A stretch of DNA of 64,000 nucleotides from Diphasiastrum complanatum (Eukaryota; Streptophyta; Lycopodiopsida; Lycopodiales; Lycopodiaceae). Positions 35,101-44,100 of the stretch are shown here, piece after piece (positions within the stretch are counted from its first letter, which is position 1; the number at the start of each line of letters is the position of its first letter). The DNA is taken from contig CM055111.1 in assembly GCA_029204225.1 (NCBI GenBank), forward strand, positions 1,556,921 to 1,620,920. The letters are read 5' to 3'. A model generated the notes under the pieces. The model was not told where the DNA came from, ran no database searches, and was given only the letters and a program-made list of their open reading frames with translations. Both the position numbers and the translations under genes were made by a program.

Positions 35101-38100
35101 ATGTTTGCTAGTGCAATATGCATCTAGGTACTTGCCATTGTTAATAGAACCTGTTTTACTTTTGGTAAATGACACATAGCATTTGACTTGTGGGGTGGAA
35201 ATATTGAAGAATGGTCGTTTACTTTAGATCCTAGTTACAGTCAAATATTCACTATTGTTGTTTTTGGATGCCATGATCAATGAGCATGTAGTCGGTGAGG
35301 TAAGCTGTTTTTTTGAATGCTAATTAGCAAAGAAAAAGGCCTTGGATGGAAGCATATAGACACCACTGGCACGATCAACGAGCATTTTCATAATTCCATC
35401 CAATATGCAAAATATTGAAGAAGTAAAGAGCATGATTCTAGAAGAGCATCACATAATTAAGTATACTGAATAGTTCTATGTCTTCAGTTTGACTCTGCTA
35501 TTTCCCTATATAAAAGATTGCTTGTGTTTTATGTCAAATTGCTGTTGTGGGTACTGCCTTACAGATGGGTATATTGCATCTGTCTGTTCCATTGGCATTT
35601 GTGGTTTACATTTATTTTAATGTTAACTTTTATTATTGAAAGGTCGTGCAGTATAAGAGTTTTTGTGCAATTTGTCATAATCCCTTTTTAAGAGCGCCAA
35701 CAATTTTTTTTCGGGGATGGGGGAGAAGAAGGCTAATGTATTAATATATGAAGATACCCACACCATCTGCATCATTGTTCGAGGTATCGGGGTGGAAATT
35801 GATTTAACATTTTTTGCAATGATTTTCTGATTGCCTTATGATGGAAGATAGTATATGGTATAAAACAAACTTAAACCCAAAGGATACATGCTCCAAGCAA
35901 GATAATGTCCCTCGCTTGCAAGGAAACACAGCCTCAAGAAATTTATATCCGAATTCGGGAGATTTTTCGAAGTGCTACAATTGTGCATTGATTGGACAAT
36001 AGCCAAGGCAATACTACTAATGCTAGTTATCGTGCTTATGTTGTCTGAGCTATGTATTGTGAGCAAAGAAGAAGAAGAAAAACGAGAAGACCAATAGAAA
36101 TATAAAGAAGAAACCAATGTGGAAAAAATCTCCTATCGTTCCGTCTTATTGCACTTTAGATAGATTGTGAAGTCTTACACTATTTGGTATGGTGACTATG
36201 TTGCAGAACTCAAGAACTATGGGATGAACTCTTAGTGAAATTGCTCACGTGTTCATTGCTTGTTGGCTGTGGTGAGGTATTTTTGGTATAATTTGCTTTT
36301 GATCCATGTTTGAGTCACTTCTTGCCTCAATTTCATGTTGTGGTCATCGCCGCAAGGAAGTGTGTGGTAATATGCATCTAAGTAGGTAGATAGCCAATGT
36401 CTTTGAGTGCAAGGAGATGCTAGTATAGTTTTACTGCAAAGTCATACTCTTACTTCATTGCTTTTTCCCAAAAACTTTCCTTGGGAGCTTGACTTATGAT
36501 TATGCATGATAGTAGACATAAGATCATGATTTGCCATGTACCTTTCCAACGGCCATTGTTGTTGTTGTTGTGATGACCACCTTGCTCCTTGCTCATTTGT
36601 CTTTGCTTCGTTCAATATTTTCCCCCCTTTGATCGTTTTTTAGTACCAATGCAGAAGCTTCTTCATAGGTGATGATGGAAGTGACCATGTGTTCATGGTT
36701 GGTAGTCTAAACTTGTCTTTTCTTGATTCTTAGCTTTCATGTGGTTCTTGTGGCCTTTGTGGCTCTCCTCTTGCTCAATTTTATTTCATTAACTTTTTGT
36801 TTTTTGGGGCTTTTCAACAATAATGGGAATCAAAATTTCTTCTCTTACCTTATCATGAACCTCTGGTGGTGCTTCATTTGAAACACTTCGGGGCTTCTAA
36901 ATTTTGTTTCATCAATTGCCAATATTAATGAAATTATGTGAGGAACTTGTGTGGACAAGAATAATGACAATACGACCTGCCACATTTCCCTTTATCATGA
37001 TCAACCTAGGCATTGGTTGCATAGTCCTTGGTTGCATCATGTGAAAACTTGCACTCTGGTATATCCATGTTTGGTTTAGCTCTTACAATCATGATCATAA
37101 TTGTGTTTGAATGGTGCCTCTAGCCCCTGAATTGCCACCTTTGCCCGTTGTGTTGAAGAGTAATGCTTGTTTTACCCCTTTGGCTTAGCACTAATTATGT
37201 TGTAGCTTGTACATAACTCATGGGGCATGTTATTAATTAAATACATGAGAGCCCCCTTTTGTGCATTAAGTAAATTAGTGCAAGTGGCTCACTTGGCCAA
37301 GTAGCTCACTCATATGGTTGACACCTAGACTTTCCATGCATGTCTTGTGCTTGCCTCACAAGGGATTTGGAGGGCCCACGCCCTCCTCTCTCTCTCTCTC
37401 TAGCAATTCCTGCCGAAATACACGGGAGCAGTTGCTATGCGGAATAATGATGCGGTGGAAAACTGGATACAAAACTGGGAAAAGGCTTTTTCATATGTGT
37501 GGCATTGAGGACGATGATCATAAGATTGTGGAGGCCACATATCGACTACAAGAGACCGCACAATGTTGGTGGTGCAAAATCGAGAAGGACAATCTGGTAC
37601 CTACAACTTGGGAAGCGTTCAAACATATGTTTACAGAGAATTGGGTACCGTTGGATGAGAAAAACCAGGCGATGCAAGCATGGTCAAGTCTCAAACAAGG
37701 CAATGTGTCCGTACAGGAATATGCGGACAAATATAGGGAGGCACTCATGCGGATACTTGAGGAGGTGTTGATGTTTTTACAGGTGTTTTAATTTGTGGTG
37801 GGCTTGTGTGAAAGCCTTCGGCCTTTTGTAAGGAAGGAGCACGCTCCAAGCCTCCACAGGGCTTTGCAGATGGCCCTATATTACGAAGATGGAAAAAAGG
37901 CCAAGGAGTATGAAACACCTACTCAAGGAGGGTTTCAGCCTTGGGGGAAAAGAAAGTTTAAATAATGGAAGGGTCAATCCTCACAAGAGCAAATTCAGAG
38001 TGCGAAAAAGAGTAAAGGTGCGGGCGCCTCAAAAGGCAAAGGGCGGTATGGGACGTCCAATGCTCAAGGGGGGCAGCGCTTTTCTACGCTATTGCCGTAG

Positions 38101-41100
38101 GAGATAGAGCAAGCAAAGAAAGAGAACCTTTGCTTTGGTTGTCTAGGGCGGCATAGGTGGAAGGAGTGTCCTCGCAATCCCTCACGGACCACCTATAGTT
38201 TGCAAGTTGAGGAGGCAAATCCAATGAAAATCGAGGAATTGGAGCAAGAAGAACCTCAAGGTGTTTCACGGTTGATAAACATGTCGGTGATTCGGAAGGT
38301 GGACTCGGTTCCTTTACCACAGTTGTCGAGAGCGGCGCAACATGGGTATCAGTTTCCTTGCACTTCTTTGATTGTTATGCGTGGACAGCTGTGTGGTAGA
38401 GATGTTTTGATTCTATTTGACATTGGGTCCTCACATAACGTCATTAACTCCGCTTTGATGAAACTGTTGAGAGTAAGCACACAACCATCCCTGTACCAGC
38501 ACAGTACCCTAGCTTTGCCATCGCGGACGATGTTACCTGAGGGGGGAAGGGATGTTACAGCTTTTACTCCCTGTCTCGGTTGTTTACTGTTTAATTGACA
38601 AATGTACTTCTTGTAAATAAAGAATGGCCTAGTCACCGGCCTATGGTGACATTTGTAAATGGCTAGGTCAACGGCTTGTGGTGACACTTGTAAAAGAAAT
38701 GTAAATAAAATGGTTATCTATGTTACTGAGCCTTTGAGTCGCATGCTGAGCCTTGGTATAGGGTATTGGGTCATTAATTAGGAGTGGCTCGACTGACCAC
38801 CTATTTAGTAGGAGGGTTGGTCAACTGACACTTGTCATATGCTCACTGGGACACTTGGTCCAGTGAATGAGTGACGCATATCAGGGTTGACCGGTCAAAC
38901 AAGACACGTGTCATATGCTTACTGGGACACTTGGTCCAGTGAATGAGTGACACATGTCGACCTACGTGTTTGCCTATATGGCAGAGTACTGCCAAGTGGC
39001 GAGCGTCGACTGTGCATGGAATTGCCCATGTGTTGACGATAGGAAGGGTCAGGGTTTAGGGGTGCTCGAGGTTCATGGATAAGAGAGCCTAGAGAGAGGC
39101 ATTCCTGATCGTGTTCTATGTAGCAAAGGTTGGGAGAAGATGACGCAGCTAACTCCACTGTGTATCTGCGTTTGATGCTTATGCTTACAGAGAATCAAAA
39201 AGGCTAAAAATTTGTGGTGATCAGTGCATGTGGTACGTGTGTCGGTTAGGAGTTCAGGGAGAGCCTGACAATAGTCATCAAGGAAGTCCAAAGATTTTGA
39301 GAAAGAGAGAGAGTTCTCAAACTAATCTAAATTTCGCATCAACGTCTGAATTACTACATGATGATGAACGACACTTGTTTGAAGAAGCATCTCAATGTAA
39401 AGACTGGATGAAGGAAGAGTATTGCTTTGGTTTTAAGAATGATACATGGGAGCTTGTATAGAGGAATGAAGCCAAGAAGCCGATCGATACTTAATAGGTG
39501 TCTCATATCAAGTTCAACTTCAATGATGAGGTTGACAAGTTCAAGGCAAGATTGATTGCTAAAAGTTATGTGTAGCAAGAAGGCTTTGACTTTGATGAGA
39601 CTTTCACTCCTGTAGCAGCACATTCAATTTTGGGCTTGAGTACAAAATAGAAGGTGATTTTGTCTTGCAAGGGTTTTATGATGCAGATTGGGCAAACAAT
39701 GCTGAAACTAGGATATTAATTTCTGGTTATGTATTTTTTCTTGGAAGCAACCTACGGTGGCACTCTCCTCCAAGGAACCTGAATATAGTGCAGTTTGCTT
39801 CGAAGACTTCTTGGAGAAGTGTTCCAAGAAAACACAACTGCTTCTTGTTGATTTAAGCTGTATTTCCTTCGCTGAAGCCTCTTTTCATGCAAGGACAAAG
39901 CACATTGAAGTGCATTATCACTATGTAACAGAAAAGGTCCAAGCTAGAGAAGTAGAACTTTTTTACTGTTCTACAGATGATCAAGTAGCTGATTTATTCA
40001 CTGAGAGACTTACCAAAGATAAATTCTGGAGGTTTTGATCTATGTTGGGGGTTCATGAAAACAAAACTATTATCAAGGGGGAGTAATGAAATACTTCAAT
40101 ATGAAAACTTATGTTTGTTATTCTTCAAGAGCGCGCCCCGCCCTCCCCCCAAAAAAAAAAAAAAAGAAAAGAAAAGAAAAAAGAAAAGAAAGATTCATGC
40201 TATAACGCTCTCAAACTCGCTAACTAGGAGACACCATTGTAACTCATGACTATTGGCTTTTCCTATGGATGGCTCTTGGTGTTTGTAGATCCATTATTGT
40301 TGAAGTGAAGCATCATTTGTGCATCCATTTGTTGCACTTCCCAAGAGGGAGGACATTGAATTTAGTGATTGAAGCTCCTCTTTGCTGCCACACTTATTGC
40401 TGCCTCATCCTGTGTGAAATTGTCATCTTCAATAGTATATCGTAGTTGAATGTTTCTTGATTTCTAACAGCAGGGAACAACAGCTGCTTGCTGCCATGGT
40501 AGCAAAAAATTCTATTGATAACAGCACTTGTTAGTGCTATATAGAGCTACTGCTTGCATTGATGAGTGCTGAATTGGCAGCCCTATCCAGACTCTATGAT
40601 GCTAGCACAGCAATGACTTTTTAGCAGCTAATAAGCAAGGAGATCGAGGCTATAGCACTTGTTGACGATGACGTCAGCCAAAGACCTCCACTCCCTTGCG
40701 CCAGAATTGCAATCAATTCTTCATGATAATTTTTTTCAGCAAAAAAGTTTCTTGCATGTAAGAAGAAAATACAATAAACAATCAAAAAGATATTCATTGC
40801 AAGCAACACTATACTTTTGCAATGCAATCAAAACGTTGATTTGCTAATAAATTTGCAACGTTCAGGCGCTTCTAAAAGAAATTTCATCGTACCGTCAAGC
40901 CATGTTCTTTCAACAATCAACTGATAACATCACCTAAATGATCGGATGAACTGAAAGATGGTAAAATACAAATGCTCCAACACCAAGCTTATTACTCTAT
41001 GAAAAACACCTCACCTGACTGATTCTCAATAGAGGTTGTCTAACTTTCAATGTAAAATACCAAAGAAATTTCAGCATACCTTCAAGCCATCTGTTTTCAA

Positions 41101-44100
41101 CAATCAATCAAGAACACCCCTCTATCAAACTTGTCTAATCTTGAATGCAAAAGACCAAGTAGAACGAATGAAAGCTGCTCACCATCCAGCCGCAGACATC
41201 TCAACGACGTCTTGTATACAACACTCTCCCTCTGAGCCAGATGGAGCACGATTGGAAATGGCACATGTATTGGTCCTCTACGCAAGATGATTGCGAGAGT
41301 TCCTTCAGGAAAGAGAAGAATTTGCACATTGATTGTTCTCACTGATCTTCAGTGTTGACCATTAGAATGATCAATTCCAATACAAGTTCCCTATAACACT
41401 TATGTCCTCCCATTGACGGAATGATCAAATATTTAGTGTGCCTAGGTCGCTCTAGATAGCCACGTCTGCTAACTTTGTAAATGCAAAGCCCCCAAAAACG
41501 TGTTCTCTCTTTTCAAAAGCTGAGGGAGACAAGACACTCAAGGGGGGTGCGCAAGGCAGTTGGGGAATGAGAGGAAGTGGCCCCAATCTGGTGCAGGAGA
41601 CTGGAATAAGTGCATCCAAATGTGTAACATTTTTGTCGGGAGCAATATACATCTTCTGAAATGTAATAAAAAATCAGAACAATATATCTGTATAACTTCA
41701 AAGGCGTATACACACAAGCTACTCATCATTACCTGATCAGTATGCAAATCTGTGCGCAAGGCTTAAGCTGGACTTTCCGTCGCTAGGAATGAATTTCCAG
41801 CTTATGTGGGTATTTCTAAAACTCTGGCTGATAAAGTGTTTATTATTTCTATTTTTTTTTTCATATTTGGACCATGTGAATCGTTTATCAGCATTATGAA
41901 TTTGATTTGGGCAATCTGCAAATGAAACTGAATGACCATAGCTAACAATGGCCATGATGAGTTTACAACTTTCTCCTTGACCTCCATCTTGTCTCAGAAT
42001 CTAATTGTTGATAGTGCTTCAATGCATCTTCTTGAAGGTGTTTCTTTCTGCAATCTATCAACAGGTCATCTATATGCTCCGTAGGGTATGGTTCAGTGAT
42101 CTTATTAAGTTGTCTTTAGTTTACAGATATCCTTAAAGAAACATCTTTCTTGACAAGAATGTTATGGCCATATGATCTGGAGAGTACATCTTCCAAAGAT
42201 ATATCAATTTTATGTCTATGATAATTACCCACATCTTCCAAAGGTATTGAGCTCTATGGTTGTTTTGAGTTTCAGGTGGCTCATTTTGTTACTCCATTCT
42301 GCTTTGAAAGGCTGGATAGGTTGCACCTGTCACTCAATGGCATCCTTCCTCAAGACATAAGAATCCGAGAAATTGCAGCAGCACAACCAAACTTCCATGC
42401 ACGCTATTATGCTCACAAGAAGATGTATCATTATACCGTGTATGTGGCAGCAGTTATGGATCCATGTCAACGTTTCTATGCATGGCATGTTCGTGAAAGT
42501 TTGAATATCGGTGCCATGACAGAAGCTGCTCAGTTCTTTGTAGGTGTGCATGACTTCACAACATTTGCCAATTCCTCTAAGGATTCTGTGCAGCGAGACC
42601 TTGCCAGAGAAATTTTGTCCTTCAACATTGTTGATGAGGTAAAGGTCACTTTCTCCATAAATTTTAGTTGTGCCACATTCTGATCTCGGGCATGTGATAA
42701 AAAACAAAAACAGAGAAGCTTTCAGTCAGACTGTTGATAATCAGCACATTTTAGCAATAAAATGACATTATTAAATCTCCCACTAGATTTTATGATTAAT
42801 TTGTTTTTTTGTTAAATTATTGGTCTAACAGCTTAGGTACCCACTTCTAGGATGTCAAGCTACTGAGGACTTCATTAGCTGCCAGGCGTCATCTGCGACA
42901 TAGTTCCAAAAGCTAATGTTTTATCATTAGTAGATACTCAAATGATTCCCAAGCTAGTCAGATAGACCAAGAATGCCATGTAGCTCTGGCTCGGCAAATG
43001 CATAATGTATAGCAGGTAGAATAGTCGGCTTGATAGCTCCACCATAGTAAGGATCATAGTATTTCAAGTATATGCATATCCATAGTGCTCTGACTAGAAG
43101 TGTCATACTGAATGAGGAGTTGCTGTAAGAATGCTCAAAAACTAGCATGTACACGAACCTTGACAGAAGTAATTACCTCTTTCTAAACTATAGGAACACG
43201 ATCTTTCAGGTCTTTATGAAATAGATGCTGATCTTCTTCTACCACATCGATAACATCCTATGATCCTTCCAACTCTGTAGTATACATACTAATGCCTTAC
43301 TTGCAGATATTGGTGCTGGTAATTGAGCCTAGGCGATAGAATTGTTTGAACCCGTTGCCGGTTGCCGCATCTAGATTCTTGTTTTGGATGATAGATATCC
43401 TCAAGCACTACACTCTTTGGGATTTTATGTAATGCTTATGCCTCATGATCGATATCATGAATCTGTATTGCACTTAGAGGATCCTAGGCCAATACACCTT
43501 ATCTGTGATAACTTGTGATGACATATATAATGAACCTTTGTCTCTTGTGGAGTTTCCTATGACTCTTGACACATGATGATCCTCTACCACATGAGAGCGT
43601 TGCTGCAAGTCTCCTCCCAAACCACAGCTGCATAGGACTAAGGGAATGCTTGGTAAGGCTCACACTATATCCCGCCCTCAAGCACCCCTTAACCCTGACA
43701 CATCCTAATATCTATGTCCTATGATATCCTTATCTATCTACTTAAAAAAAGGAACTAAATGCGAGTTTGGCTTGTCTAGTTTTTGTGTTTTCTCTCTCAT
43801 GTGAATGTCTCTCTCCTTTTTCCAATGCTTAAGAGACCATTACTCGGTAGTAGTCTATGATATCAATTAGTGTAGCACGCTAGATTTTATGTCCCGTAAT
43901 ATCCTTTTTTATCTACTTCATGCTTATTGCTCTATTATCAATTCGTGTAGCCCTTGCATATTGTAGTCTGGTTCTTAGTTTCTACATGAAGCTCTTCAGG
44001 AAGCAGATTTCCCTTTTCTTTTCAGGCACCTATCTTGCGGTTTGAAGTGGAGGGAACTGGGTTTTTCTACAAGCAAGTGCGCAACATGGTATGCAACTTA

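Noticed and set aside
38919-39158. Minus-strand ORF of 79 codons
   Set aside because: Lies over the 77-bp repeat in a probable LTR and has no recognisable motif.
41097-41652. Two minus-strand frames in TruA intron 3
   Set aside because: Short, no recognisable domain, and no splice or start context to support a gene.
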